Positions 50,640-59,474 of a DNA stretch of 64,000 nt are shown here, one piece after another (within the stretch, counting starts at the first letter, position 1; the number at the start of each line of letters is the position of its first letter). The stretch covers positions 1,094,765-1,158,764 of the forward strand of contig NZ_LMRP01000001.1 in assembly GCF_001426185.1 (NCBI RefSeq), in the 5' to 3' direction. A model generated the notes under the pieces. That model did no database searches. It was not told where the DNA came from and saw only the letters and a list, made by a program, of their open reading frames with translations. Source of the stretch: Rhodococcus sp. Leaf247 (GTDB lineage: Bacteria > Actinomycetota > Actinomycetes > Mycobacteriales > Mycobacteriaceae). Both the position numbers and the translations under genes were made by a program.

Positions 50640-52117
50640 CCGCGAGCACCACCACCCGTCCCTCTGTCGCCCTACCCGATCCGCTGCTGCGTATCGGCGG
50701 CGCCTCGCAGGCTGCCTCCGATGGGCAGACCTACGACAGCATCGATCCGACCACGGGTGCTCTCGTCACCTCCGTCGCTGCCGGCGCCGAGGCCGACGTC
50801 GACCGGGCCGTCCGCGCTGCACGTGCGCAGTTCCACGGTGACTGGTCGCGCGTCAGCGGCCCGGAACGTACGAGGATCCTTCTCACGATCGCGGATCTGA
50901 TCGATCGCGACTGCGAGACCCTCGCCGCACTCGAAGCAGTCGAGATGGGCAAGTTGTTCCGCGACTCCGTGAACGGCGACATCCCGGCCGCTGCCGCGGT
51001 GTTCCGGCACTTCGCTGGGTGGGCGGACAAGATCTCCGGAACCACCGTCATGCTGCCGGACTTCGGACCGCAACGTCGGTTCGGCTACACCGTCCGGCAG
51101 CCTCTCGGTGTCGTCGCCGCGATCACGCCGTGGAACAACCCGCTGTTGATCGCCGCGTGGAAGCTGGCACCCGCACTCGCCGCAGGAAACGCGGTGGTCA
51201 TCAAGCCCGCGGAGGACGCGTCCTTGTCCACACTGCATCTCGCGGATCTGTGTGCCGAAGCCGGCCTACCGCCGGGTGTGCTCAACGTGGTCACCGGTCT
51301 GGGCGTCACCGCCGGTGCGGCTCTGGCCGGCCATCCCGGTGTGGACAAGGTGTCCTTCACCGGCAGTCCCCGTGTCGGCCGGCAGATTCAGTCGCTCGCC
51401 GGCACCACGTTCCGCAAGATCGTCCTCGAACTCGGCGGGAAGGCACCGCAACTGATCTTCGAGGACGCTGACCTCGACGCGGCGATGCCGTGGATCGCGA
51501 TGGGCAACTTCTATCACCAGGGCCAGGTGTGTGCCGCGGGCACGCGCGTTCTCGCACACGAGTCCGTCGTCGATCGTGTCGTCGAGGGGCTGGTTGCTGC
51601 GGCCGACGCGGCCGTGATCGGAGACCCGTTCGACGACGCCAGCACGATGGGCACCATCGTCAACGAACGACAACTGGACGGCATCATGCGATACATCGAC
51701 TCCGGTGTCGCCGAGGGTGCAGAACTGGTGACCGGGGGGCGCCGACTGGACGGCCCGGGACAGTTCGTGCAGCCCACCGTCTTCCGCGGACACAACGACC
51801 TGACCATTGCCAGGGAGGAGATCTTCGGTCCCGTCGCCACCGTCATCAGCTTCTCGTCCACCGAGGAGGCCGTCGCGATCGCCAACGACACGCAGTACGG
51901 CCTCAACGCGATGGTGTACTCGCAGAACATCTCCCGAGTGCACTCCGTCGTCGAGCAACTTCGCGTGGGCACCGTGTGGGTGAACGGGTGGGGTGTGCCG
52001 GATCCGGCTCTGCCGTGGGGCGGACGCGGTGCGAGCGGGGTCGGCCGCGAACTCGGCCGTACCGGACTCGACGGAGACACCGAAGAGAAGACCGTTCACA
52101 TCGGATTCTCCGCATGA
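50636..52117 (+). CDS. NAD(P)-dependent aldehyde dehydrogenase
   Basis: 493 residues. The catalytic Cys is in [10 protein letters not shown] (about 298), the general-base Glu in [10 protein letters not shown] (about 265), and the oxyanion Asn in [20 protein letters not shown] (about 164). [11 protein letters not shown] is the nucleotide fold. It resembles the broad group of betaine/vanillin-type dehydrogenases. It overlaps hmgA and the CrtC-like gene, so it probably oxidises an aldehyde of the same pathway to a carboxylate. Confidence 0.9.
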   Translation: MTASTTTRPSVALPDPLLRIGGASQAASDGQTYDSIDPTTGALVTSVAAGAEADVDRAVRAARAQFHGDWSRVSGPERTRILLTIADLIDRDCETLAALEAVEMGKLFRDSVNGDIPAAAAVFRHFAGWADKISGTTVMLPDFGPQRRFGYTVRQPLGVVAAITPWNNPLLIAAWKLAPALAAGNAVVIKPAEDASLSTLHLADLCAEAGLPPGVLNVVTGLGVTAGAALAGHPGVDKVSFTGSPRVGRQIQSLAGTTFRKIVLELGGKAPQLIFEDADLDAAMPWIAMGNFYHQGQVCAAGTRVLAHESVVDRVVEGLVAAADAAVIGDPFDDASTMGTIVNERQLDGIMRYIDSGVAEGAELVTGGRRLDGPGQFVQPTVFRGHNDLTIAREEIFGPVATVISFSSTEEAVAIANDTQYGLNAMVYSQNISRVHSVVEQLRVGTVWVNGWGVPDPALPWGGRGASGVGRELGRTGLDGDTEEKTVHIGFSA

Positions 52118-53184
52118 GCGCGCCGGAGATCGTCGAGACCTGGAACGGCCCCGGCCGCCGCGACGCGCGACTGACCGACGTCCACCCGCGCCACAACGCG
52201 GCCCACCCTGTGCCGGGGAGCCGGTCCGGCTTCGAGCACTGGTACTTCGACGCACATCTCGACGACGGTCACACCATCATCGGATTCCTCAACCTGCGCC
52301 GGCCGGAAGAGCCTGCGCTGGTGGCGAAACCGAGCGTGGAGATCTTGATCTACGCACCCGACGGCTCACGGCGGCAGATTTTCGTCCGTCACTCCAAGAA
52401 GGACGCCACCGCGTCGATCGCCGCCTGCGACGTCGTCGTGGGGCCGAACCACGCATGGGCGGAGTTCCCTGCGGACGGGCTTCCCATCCATCATCTCTAC
52501 CTTTCCGAGGAGGACGTCACTTTCGATCTCCGCTTCCACAACGAACTTCCGAGCTGGATGCCCGGAGAGGGAGAGACGTTGTTCGGAGGCACCGACGTCT
52601 TCGGCTGGGTCGTCGCCGCGCCGCGTGCGCGCGTCGAGGGATCCATCACCATCGGCGGACGAACCACTGCCGTCACCGGGCGCGGCTACGCGGACCACAA
52701 CTGGGGCGCGGGCGACATGAAGCGCGTCATCGACCGCTGGCACTGGGGCCGACTGTACGACGACGATTACTCGCTGCTCTACGCCTTGGTCAAGACGCAG
52801 GCTCGGCTCGGCGCCCACGAGAGTCGCCCACTGATGTTGGCGTACAGGGACGAGATCATACTGAGCTCCGGCGAGGCGGACGTCACCGAGGGACCGATGG
52901 TGTTCAACGAGATCGCCAACCGGTCGTACCCCGCGTGGCTCCGCATCGAGGTACCGGGACAGGTGTCCCTCCTGCTGACCGTCCAGAACGTCGTGCACGC
53001 CCACGACCTGCTGGACGACGTTCCCGTCGCCGGCCATCGCATGTTCCGACCGTTGCTCTACAGCCTCGTCGGACACCCCGGGTACTTTCGCTTCGACTCG
53101 ACTTTCGAGCTGACCGTCGTGCGCGACGGGGTGACCGAGACCCGCACGGGGCGAACGCTGCACGAACTCGTCGCCTTGAACTGA
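52114..53184 (+). CDS. CrtC/lipocalin-like (AttH) protein
   Basis: 356 residues of the CrtC/AttH-type two-lipocalin fold: SRSGFEHWYFDAHLDDGHTI near 37-56, and TGRGYADHNWGAGDMKRVID with WHWGRLYDDDYSLLYA (about 190-225). CrtC homologues hydrate the terminal double bond of carotenoid precursors; others have unknown roles on hydrophobic molecules. It overlaps the ALDH stop by ATGA. Its presence supports a prenyl-bearing or otherwise hydrophobic substrate for the operon. Confidence 0.72.
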   Translation: MSAPEIVETWNGPGRRDARLTDVHPRHNAAHPVPGSRSGFEHWYFDAHLDDGHTIIGFLNLRRPEEPALVAKPSVEILIYAPDGSRRQIFVRHSKKDATASIAACDVVVGPNHAWAEFPADGLPIHHLYLSEEDVTFDLRFHNELPSWMPGEGETLFGGTDVFGWVVAAPRARVEGSITIGGRTTAVTGRGYADHNWGAGDMKRVIDRWHWGRLYDDDYSLLYALVKTQARLGAHESRPLMLAYRDEIILSSGEADVTEGPMVFNEIANRSYPAWLRIEVPGQVSLLLTVQNVVHAHDLLDDVPVAGHRMFRPLLYSLVGHPGYFRFDSTFELTVVRDGVTETRTGRTLHELVALN

Positions 53185-53209
53185 CCGTTCACGCCACAGG
53201 AAGATGTCG

Positions 53210-53986
53210 ATGCACACACATTCGAAGGACTTGCGGCTTACGGCCGTCTCGTTCACCGCGGCACTCGTGTTCGCCCTTGCTTCGGCGGTCGCCCCGTCCG
53301 CGTCCGCCACACCGAACGATGTTCTCGGCAGCTTCCAGCTTCGAGACTGCGTCGAGGTGTCCGCCATCGTCTCGGTGCCACCCGAGCGCGCAGCCGCAGC
53401 ACTGCCGGACGGCTATACCTCCTCGTCCTTCATCGGATTGCCCGGTGGCCCCGGCATTCCGGGTAACTCGTCACTCCTGATGGGTGTCGAGACCTGCCAG
53501 AGCGGGACCATCGACGGCGTCCCCGTCGACGGTCCCGTCACCTTCGGTGAGCGTGTGCTCTCCGTCGACCGCAAGGATGCTCGGCCGGGGTACCACTTCT
53601 ACGCCGTGGAGCAGGTGACCGACAATCAGCAGATCCACGATCTGATGCGTTCGGCCGGGTTCGATATCACGTTGGTGCCGGGAGTCGGCGCGACTGCCGA
53701 CGCAGTCGGCGGAGTCTCGGAGGGCGGCTCCGTACGGATCGTGGACGAGGCGCCCGTTCCACGACTGCCGTCGCCTCTCGGTCAGGTCAGCATCTGGAAG
53801 GACACCGAGAACAGCAGAAGTGCTCTTCGCTTGACGGTCGATCGGCCGACGGCGCAGGCCGGAATCGGGCACGTGACCGCCGAACCGAATTCACCCATCG
53901 CGTCCCTGATGGGCACCGAGACGACAACGGGAATCGGAGCGATCAACAGGTTCGACTTCGATGCTCAGGTGGAGATGGTGCGCTGA
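53210..53986 (+). CDS. Secreted protein of unknown function
   Basis: 258 residues with a clear signal peptide (LTAVSFTAALVFALASAVAP, ending SASATP about residue 34). The mature part starts with NDVLGSFQLRDCVEVSAIVS and has VPPERAAAALPDGY, recalling the acetoacetate-decarboxylase-like fold, but the resemblance is weak. Two Cys (about 46 and 93) could form a disulfide. ATG at 53210 fits the AGGAAG ribosome site better than ATG at 53204. It lies 25 bases after the CrtC-like gene and is probably the last gene of the operon. Exported substrate binding is a guess. Confidence 0.7.
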   Translation: MHTHSKDLRLTAVSFTAALVFALASAVAPSASATPNDVLGSFQLRDCVEVSAIVSVPPERAAAALPDGYTSSSFIGLPGGPGIPGNSSLLMGVETCQSGTIDGVPVDGPVTFGERVLSVDRKDARPGYHFYAVEQVTDNQQIHDLMRSAGFDITLVPGVGATADAVGGVSEGGSVRIVDEAPVPRLPSPLGQVSIWKDTENSRSALRLTVDRPTAQAGIGHVTAEPNSPIASLMGTETTTGIGAINRFDFDAQVEMVR

Positions 53987-54010
53987 CCGTCGGATCACGT
54001 GGTTCGGCCG

Positions 54011-54403
54011 TCACCGATCCAGGTGCATCTCGGCCAGGGCGCCGGCGATGGCGAAGCCCCCGGCGATGATGCATCCGGCTGTCCGCGTCCTGGTCGGCAA
54101 GTCAGCGGTGCAGGCGAATGCAGCGGTGTCCCACATGTCGACGACCACCCCTGCGCGGAGCAGTGTCCGCACAACGGCCGGTGCGTGACGAGTTGCCGCG
54201 TACAGCCCGCCGCCGATGTAGATCTCACGGACACCGAATGTTCGGGCCGCTGCGCGGGTCGTGGCGAGCGACGCGTCGGGGCCGGCGAGCAGCTCGTTCG
54301 CACGAGTCGGCGCGATCATGTGGGCGATACCGATCGCCGCACGGGCGAGCCCGACGGCCGCGGGAAGGTCTCGCGAAAGCCCGCGCGGCGATGTTCGAAG
54401 CAT
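54011..54403 (-). CDS. Small membrane protein, DUF4267-like
   Basis: 130 residues with three to four hydrophobic segments: AAVGLARAAIGIAHMIAP (15-32), VREIYIGGGLYAATRHAP, VDMWDTAAFA and AGCIIAGGFAIAGALAEM. The pattern resembles small actinobacterial DUF4267 membrane proteins, which often sit beside flavin or F420 reductases. ATG at 54403 has GAGG 7 bases upstream. It stands alone between the secreted protein and the NtaA-type monooxygenase. Function unknown. Confidence 0.7.
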   Translation of the reverse strand: MLRTSPRGLSRDLPAAVGLARAAIGIAHMIAPTRANELLAGPDASLATTRAAARTFGVREIYIGGGLYAATRHAPAVVRTLLRAGVVVDMWDTAAFACTADLPTRTRTAGCIIAGGFAIAGALAEMHLDR

Positions 54404-54498
54404 GATGATCCTCAGGTTGCCGACTATTTGACGATATCGTCACCTATGACGGCATCCGCAGTCAAGGAGCCGACGTAGACAGGACGGCGCCACCGGGG

Positions 54499-55806
54499 TC
54501 ACCTCGTCCCGTACAGCGCCGGGACGTCGAGGTGGTCTCGCAGGGTCGACCCCTCGTACTCCCGGTGGAACAGACCGCGGTCCTGCAGGATCGGGACGAC
54601 TCCGTCGACGAACGCATCGATCCCTCCGTCGTAGACGTCCGGGGAGACCCAGAAGCCGTCGACTGCTCCTGCCTCGAACCATTCCTGCATGTGATCGGCG
54701 GCGTCGGAGGCCGGACCGACGATGACAGGGTGGTAGTCGATGACCCCGTGGGCGAGCACGTCTCGGACGGTCCAGCCCTCACGTGCGATGGCCAGGGCGT
54801 GACCCGATCGGGGGTCGCCCGGCGACGGACGGGCCGCGGACAATTGCTGGGCCGACAGTGGTTCGTCGAGGTGCGTGTGGTCGAGGCGCAGTCCCAGCAT
54901 GCGTCCGAGGTAGGACACGCGCGGGGGAAAAGTCCGCCCGCTGAGCAGGATTCGACGATCGAGCGCATCCCTCCGCGTGTCGGCGAGGGAGGTCATCAGA
55001 CCGGCGACGTAGCGAATCGCATCGGGGTCGCGCCCGGCGCGCTCGGCCGCACGTCGGAACGCATCGCGCTGCCCACGTGCGTCCTCGATGGTGAATGCGG
55101 CACCGATCACGGCGTCGGCGAAACGACCGGCGAGCTCGAGGGAATTCGCGCTTCCGCCGGCATGGAAGATGACCGGTTGTCCCTGCTCCGACGGTGGGAT
55201 GTACAGCGGACCGCGTGAGGCGACATGGGCACCACCGAGGTTGATCGGAGCGATCTGTTCGGCATCCGCGAAGCGGCCGGTCTTCTGGTCGTGCACCCAG
55301 GCGGATTCTCCCCAGCTGCCCCAGAGCGACTGCACCAGCTGCACCGTCTCGTGTGCTCGTGCGTAGCGCTCGGGCCCGGAGGGCAACGACCTGCCGTAGT
55401 TGGCCGCGACATCCTCGCCGCTCGAGGTGACAGCGTTCCACCCCGTCCTACCGTGGCTCAGAACGTCGAGCGCCTTGAACTGCCGGGCGAGGGTGAACGG
55501 TTCGGTGAAGGTGGTGGAGCCGGTTGCTACCAGGCCGATCCGGGTCGTTTCGCGCGCGACAGCAGCCACTGTGATCATGACGTCGAGGTTGAAGTTCGGC
55601 GGCTCGTTCTCGATGTCGCCGACGTGGGTGGGCCCGTCGGGCAGGAACAGGAACTGCAGCTTTCCTCTCTCGGCCGTCTGCGCGTGTCGCACCTTCGCGT
55701 CGTAGCTCGCATAGCTGGTGGGGTCGACTCCGGGTGCCCGCCAGGAGCCGGGCAGGTTGCCGTACCCGTTGCCCAGATGCATGCCGATGATCATCTGTTC
55801 GGACAT
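54499..55806 (-). CDS. NtaA/SnaA/DszA-family FMN-dependent monooxygenase
   Basis: A 435-residue bacterial luciferase-like group C monooxygenase. It has IIGMHLGNGYGNLPGSWRAP (6-25), the NVDVMITVAAVA-like strand (NFNLDVMITVAAVARETTRI, about 74-93), and GLVATGSTTFTEPFTLARQF then KALDVLSHGRTGWNAVTSS. GPLYIPPSEQGQPVIFHAGG lies further on. Relatives oxidise nitrilotriacetate, EDTA or dibenzothiophene sulfone with FMNH2. ATG at 55806. It is divergent from a TetR gene across a gap with a 7-bp inverted repeat. No dedicated flavin reductase is adjacent. Confidence 0.85.
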   Translation of the reverse strand: MSEQMIIGMHLGNGYGNLPGSWRAPGVDPTSYASYDAKVRHAQTAERGKLQFLFLPDGPTHVGDIENEPPNFNLDVMITVAAVARETTRIGLVATGSTTFTEPFTLARQFKALDVLSHGRTGWNAVTSSGEDVAANYGRSLPSGPERYARAHETVQLVQSLWGSWGESAWVHDQKTGRFADAEQIAPINLGGAHVASRGPLYIPPSEQGQPVIFHAGGSANSLELAGRFADAVIGAAFTIEDARGQRDAFRRAAERAGRDPDAIRYVAGLMTSLADTRRDALDRRILLSGRTFPPRVSYLGRMLGLRLDHTHLDEPLSAQQLSAARPSPGDPRSGHALAIAREGWTVRDVLAHGVIDYHPVIVGPASDAADHMQEWFEAGAVDGFWVSPDVYDGGIDAFVDGVVPILQDRGLFHREYEGSTLRDHLDVPALYGTR

Positions 55807-55883
55807 CGTGTCTTCTTTCCGTGGCAGAGCGTGGTCGCGATCGAGAGACAACCGGCTGTCGACACCGTCGACAAGAGGAGGTA

Positions 55884-55910
55884 GTCTCCACTTCAGCAAG
55901 ATATGGAGAC
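55884..55910. promoter_or_regulatory. Candidate TetR operator
   Basis: GTCTCCA-N13-TGGAGAC lies between the NtaA-type gene (start 55806) and tetR (start 55944), in an AT-rich patch. Position and symmetry suggest control of both genes. Confidence 0.55.
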
Positions 55911-55943
55911 ACTCCCCGCTTTGTCAACAGAGAGGTGACCGAC

Positions 55944-56567
55944 GTGGCCGATGACGCGATCAGCAAGGTTCGCGCCCCGCGAGCCGATGCACGCCGCAAC
56001 AGGGACCACATCCTCGGCGTCGCCGAACAGTTCTTCTCCGAACACGGAGTCGGCGGTTCCCTCGACGCGATCGCGAAGCAGGCCGGCGTCGGCGCGGGGA
56101 CGCTGTACCGCCACTTCCCCAGTCGCGAAGCACTTCTCGCCGCACTGCTCACCGCGCGAGACGACGCACTGGTCTCCCGACGCGACGAGCTGCGCACCCG
56201 ATCGACGACTGCGGCCGACGCCCTCGACGGGTGGCTCGAGGCACTGACCGAGTGGGCGAGCGCGTTCGACGGGCTCCCCGAACCACTGCGGGCCGCGACG
56301 ACGACGGACCAGTCCCCACTCGCCACGACGTGTCAGGGATTCATCACCACGACCGAAGAATTCCTCGAAGCCGCACAGCGCGAAGGCAGTGCACGCTCCG
56401 ACGTCCGAGCACGCGACCTGTTCCTCGCCGGCCTCGCCACGAGTTGGGTCCGAGGTGCGGCGATGGCCGACCGCGACTCCGCCGCGGCACTGGCCACCCT
56501 CACCCGCAGAGGGTGGGAGACCACCTCGCACACCCGCGACACGACCGGCGAACCCGCCCAGAAGTGA
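55944..56567 (+). CDS. TetR-family regulator
   Basis: 207 residues. Helix-turn-helix: GVGGSLDAIAKQAGVGAGTL then YRHFPSREALLAALL (about 33-68), the SBP56/AcrR-like kind. The C-terminal domain is Ala-rich with LRAATTTDQSPLATTCQGFI. GTG at 55944 has GAGG 8 bases upstream; GTG at 55935 would overlap that site. It is followed by an NADP-binding reductase gene in the same direction and is divergent from the monooxygenase. Confidence 0.85.
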   Translation: MADDAISKVRAPRADARRNRDHILGVAEQFFSEHGVGGSLDAIAKQAGVGAGTLYRHFPSREALLAALLTARDDALVSRRDELRTRSTTAADALDGWLEALTEWASAFDGLPEPLRAATTTDQSPLATTCQGFITTTEEFLEAAQREGSARSDVRARDLFLAGLATSWVRGAAMADRDSAAALATLTRRGWETTSHTRDTTGEPAQK

Positions 56568-56623
56568 CCGACGACTTTACGTTTCACGACCGTGAGACGA
56601 CATCGACAGAAGGAGACAGCACC

Positions 56624-57331
56624 ATGACACGCTTGGGAATCATCGGCAGTGGATCGATCGGATCCGCGGTGGCCCGACTCGCCGTCGCCGCGGGCCACGA
56701 GGTCGTGATCGCGAACTCGCGAGGACCGGAGTCCCTGACGGACCTGATCGCAGAGTTGGGACCCGGCGCTCGGGCAGGCACGGTCCGCGACGCCGCAGAG
56801 TTCGGTGACATCCCCCTGCTGTCCGTGCCGCTCGGGGCGTACGGGAACCTCCCGGTCGATGCTTTCGCCGGAAAGACCGTCATCTCCACCGGCAACTACT
56901 ACCCGCACCGCGACGGACGCATCGCGCAACTCGACTCCCTCGACAACACCACCGCCGAGTACGAACAGGCACTGCTACCCGACACCGTGATCGTCAAGGC
57001 GTTCAACAACATCCTCTTCCATCACATCCCGAACCTGGCCCACTCCACACCCCGGACAGCCCTGCCGATCGCCGGAGACGACGCCGACGCCAAAGCGCGC
57101 GTGGCGGCCATCGTGACCGCCCTCGGTTTCGACACCGTCGACGCCGGAACCCTCGCCGAATCCTGGAGCTTCGAACCCGAATCCGGCGCGTACACCCCGA
57201 TCTACGCTGCAGATCAAGCCGCATTCACCGCCGACTATCTCGCCGACCCCGGAGCGCCGGTCCCGGCCGACCGTCTCCGCGAGCTGCTCGCCGCCTCCCA
57301 CCGACCTGACGTCGCCGCGCGACAGTTCTGA
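56624..57331 (+). CDS. NADP-binding oxidoreductase (F420:NADP reductase/NpdG-like)
   Basis: 235 residues. The Rossmann start is TRLGIIGSGSIGSAVARLAV (2-21) followed by VVIANSRGPESLTDL, an NADP-type loop (S-R) typical of F420-dependent NADP reductases. FGDIPLLSVPLGAYGNLPVD and VIVKAFNNILFHHIPNL are family segments. It reduces F420 or a flavin-like partner with NADPH in relatives. ATG at 56624 has AAGGAG upstream. It follows tetR by 56 bases, so it may supply reductant to the monooxygenase. Confidence 0.8.
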   Translation: MTRLGIIGSGSIGSAVARLAVAAGHEVVIANSRGPESLTDLIAELGPGARAGTVRDAAEFGDIPLLSVPLGAYGNLPVDAFAGKTVISTGNYYPHRDGRIAQLDSLDNTTAEYEQALLPDTVIVKAFNNILFHHIPNLAHSTPRTALPIAGDDADAKARVAAIVTALGFDTVDAGTLAESWSFEPESGAYTPIYAADQAAFTADYLADPGAPVPADRLRELLAASHRPDVAARQF

Positions 57332-57396
57332 CGGCGACCAGGCGCCGGCCCCCGAAGGCTCGGCCTGACCTGTGCGGGGAGCGGCTGACCACCGGG

Positions 57397-58080
57397 TCAG
57401 AAAGGGGTGACCTCGTCACCCTCGAGCGCCTCGATCGCTGCGGCGGTGAGGCTGTTCAGGATGTGCGTGCGGGTCAGCTCCCCCGCCGCGCGACTGTCAC
57501 CCGAGACGACGAGTTCCAGGATCTGGAAGTGCTCCTCATGATCGATGGTGCGCGGTTCGGCGCCGGGCGGTAGTTCCAGGCCCACCCGGCGGTACCGATC
57601 GGACTTGTCCCACAGGTCCTCGAGCAGATGAATGAGAACGTCGTTGTGGGACGCGAGGTACAAGGTCCGGTGGAAGTCACGGTGCGCGATCAGACCTTCT
57701 TCACCCCACCTCTGCGTCACCGGAACCAGTCGAGAGGCCGCGGCCCGCATCTCGAAGATGTCGCGTTCGGTGCGCCGCTCGGCCGCCAGTTCCACGGCGG
57801 TCGGGTCGAGAGACAGACGCACCTCGAACAGCTGGCGTGCCTCGGTGGCCGACATCGATGCGATGCGCACGTTCTTGTGGCTGTCGAGTTCGATCAGACC
57901 TTCACTGCTCAGTCGCCGCACCGCCTCTCGTAACGGGGTGATGCTCATCTGCAGACGATCGGCGAGTTCGTACTGCGCCAGACGGGATCCCGCGGGAAGT
58001 GTTCCCAGCAGGATCCAGCTACGCAGTTGGGCGTAGGCCACGTCTCCCTTGCTGGAGAAGACATTCTGCGCAACGGCCAC
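57397..58080 (-). CDS. GntR-family regulator (FadR/FCD subgroup)
   Basis: 227 residues. Winged helix: AQLRSWILLGTLPAGSRLAQ then YELADRLQMSITPLREAVRR (17-56). The FCD effector domain (from ~80) has the metal-binding His pattern: AHRDFHRTLYLASHND (about 135-150) and DHEEHFQILELV then THILNSL. The GTG start at 58080 has GAGAGGCGG upstream. It is divergent from the dehydratase gene at 58177 and probably senses its sugar-acid substrate. Confidence 0.87.
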   Translation of the reverse strand: MAVAQNVFSSKGDVAYAQLRSWILLGTLPAGSRLAQYELADRLQMSITPLREAVRRLSSEGLIELDSHKNVRIASMSATEARQLFEVRLSLDPTAVELAAERRTERDIFEMRAAASRLVPVTQRWGEEGLIAHRDFHRTLYLASHNDVLIHLLEDLWDKSDRYRRVGLELPPGAEPRTIDHEEHFQILELVVSGDSRAAGELTRTHILNSLTAAAIEALEGDEVTPF

Positions 58081-58139
58081 GGTGGTCCGCCTCTCGTCAC
58101 GGGTTGTGTTCTCGGTCGTGATGAGTATAGCGTTCGAAT

Positions 58140-58160
58140 ATCTTATAAGGCTTACAAGAT
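58140..58160. promoter_or_regulatory. Candidate GntR operator
   Basis: An AT-rich site with CTTATAAG and CTTACAAG half-sites one base apart, bounded by ATCTT and AAGAT. It lies 17 bases before the dehydratase start, next to its ribosome site, in the divergent gap. Confidence 0.55.
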
Positions 58161-58176
58161 TCAAGAAGGGGTCCAG

Positions 58177-59340
58177 ATGAAAATCACCGCTGTCCACGAG
58201 GGCACAGTTCCGATCAGCTCGTCGATCCGCAATGCCTGGATCGACTTCAGCAAGATGGACTGCTCCATCGTCGCGATCGTGAGCGACGTGGTGCGCGACG
58301 GCGAGCCCGTCGTCGGATACGGCTTCAACTCCAACGGCCGCTACAGCGCCGGCGAGATCCTGCGCCGCCGCATCATCCCGCGCCTGCTCGACGCGACGCC
58401 GGACTCGCTCCTCGACGCAGAGGGCGAACTCGATCCCACCATCGCGTGGGACGTCATGATGAGCAACGAGAAGCCGGGCGGCCACGGTGAGCGGTCGGTC
58501 GCCGTCGGTGTCGTGGACATGGCCCTGTTCGACCTCGCCTCGAAGATTGCCGAGAAGCCGCTCTACCGTTGGCTTTCCGACAAGCACGGCGATGGCGTGC
58601 CCGACGACTCCGTCTTCGTCTACGCGGCGGGCGGGTACTACGCCCCCGGGAAGACCCTCGCCGATCTACAGGACGAGATGCGCGGGTTCCTGGACATGGG
58701 ATACCACGTGGTCAAGATGAAGATCGGCGGTGCTGACCTCGCCGAGGACCTGCGCCGCATCGACGCGGTGCTCGAGGTCCTCGACGGTGACGGGTCACGC
58801 CTCGCCGTCGACGTCAACGGTCGATTCGACCTGGCGACCGCCCTCGAATACGGCGCGGCGATCGAGCCGTACGGACTCTTCTGGTACGAGGAGGTCGGGG
58901 ATCCACTCGACTACCGACTCAATGCTGTTCTTTCCGAGCATTACTCGGGTCGCATCGCTACCGGCGAGAACTTGTTCTCACTCCAGGACGCTCGTAATCT
59001 CGTGCGCTACGCCGGCATGCGACCGGACCGCGACATCATCCAGGTCGACCCGGCGCTGAGCTACGGCCTCACCGAGTACCTGCGCATCCAGACGATGTTG
59101 AAGGACCACGGCTGGTCGTCACGTCAGTGCATCCCGCACGGCGGGCACCAGTTCTCGCTGCACATCGCCGCCGCATTGAAACTGGGCGGCAACGAGTCCT
59201 ACCCCGGCGAGTTCCAGCCCACCGGCGGGTTCGCCGACGGCGCGGTCGTCGAACGCAGTCAGGTGGGGCTCACCGAGAGCCCCGGCATCGGGTTCGAGGA
59301 GAAGGCCGCGTTCTACACGGTGCTGCGCGAACTGCACTGA
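58177..59340 (+). CDS. Enolase-superfamily sugar-acid dehydratase (D-tartrate dehydratase type)
   Basis: A 387-residue mandelate-racemase-like enzyme. KMKIGG holds the KxK base (K180/K182). Mg2+ ligands fit Asp212 (VDVNGRFD), Glu238/239 (YEEVGD) and Glu264 (TGENLF), and the catalytic His is in CIPHGGHQFS (H321). These lie within one or two residues of their places in Bradyrhizobium D-tartrate dehydratase, and DFSKM, YGFNSNGRY and NEKPGGHGERSVAVG are close matches. It dehydrates D-tartrate or a similar acid to oxaloacetate-type products. ATG at 58177 has AGAAGGGG upstream; it is controlled by the adjacent GntR (inference). Confidence 0.83.
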   Translation: MKITAVHEGTVPISSSIRNAWIDFSKMDCSIVAIVSDVVRDGEPVVGYGFNSNGRYSAGEILRRRIIPRLLDATPDSLLDAEGELDPTIAWDVMMSNEKPGGHGERSVAVGVVDMALFDLASKIAEKPLYRWLSDKHGDGVPDDSVFVYAAGGYYAPGKTLADLQDEMRGFLDMGYHVVKMKIGGADLAEDLRRIDAVLEVLDGDGSRLAVDVNGRFDLATALEYGAAIEPYGLFWYEEVGDPLDYRLNAVLSEHYSGRIATGENLFSLQDARNLVRYAGMRPDRDIIQVDPALSYGLTEYLRIQTMLKDHGWSSRQCIPHGGHQFSLHIAAALKLGGNESYPGEFQPTGGFADGAVVERSQVGLTESPGIGFEEKAAFYTVLRELH

Positions 59341-59390
59341 TCCCCCGGATCCACAGACCGCAATCATGGGCACAGTCGATCACCATGGTC

Positions 59391-59415
59391 GGTTACTTGC
59401 ATCATGCTAGTAACC
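59391..59415. promoter_or_regulatory. Candidate HxlR operator
   Basis: GGTTACT-N11-AGTAACC lies 59 bases upstream of the thioesterase gene and resembles the TACT...AGTA dyads bound by HxlR regulators such as YodB. The HxlR gene is second in the same operon. Confidence 0.6.
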
Positions 59416-59474
59416 ACCATAGTGTCGGCACCACACGCCGGCGACGGCCCGATTCGAGCACCTATGGGAGCGCT

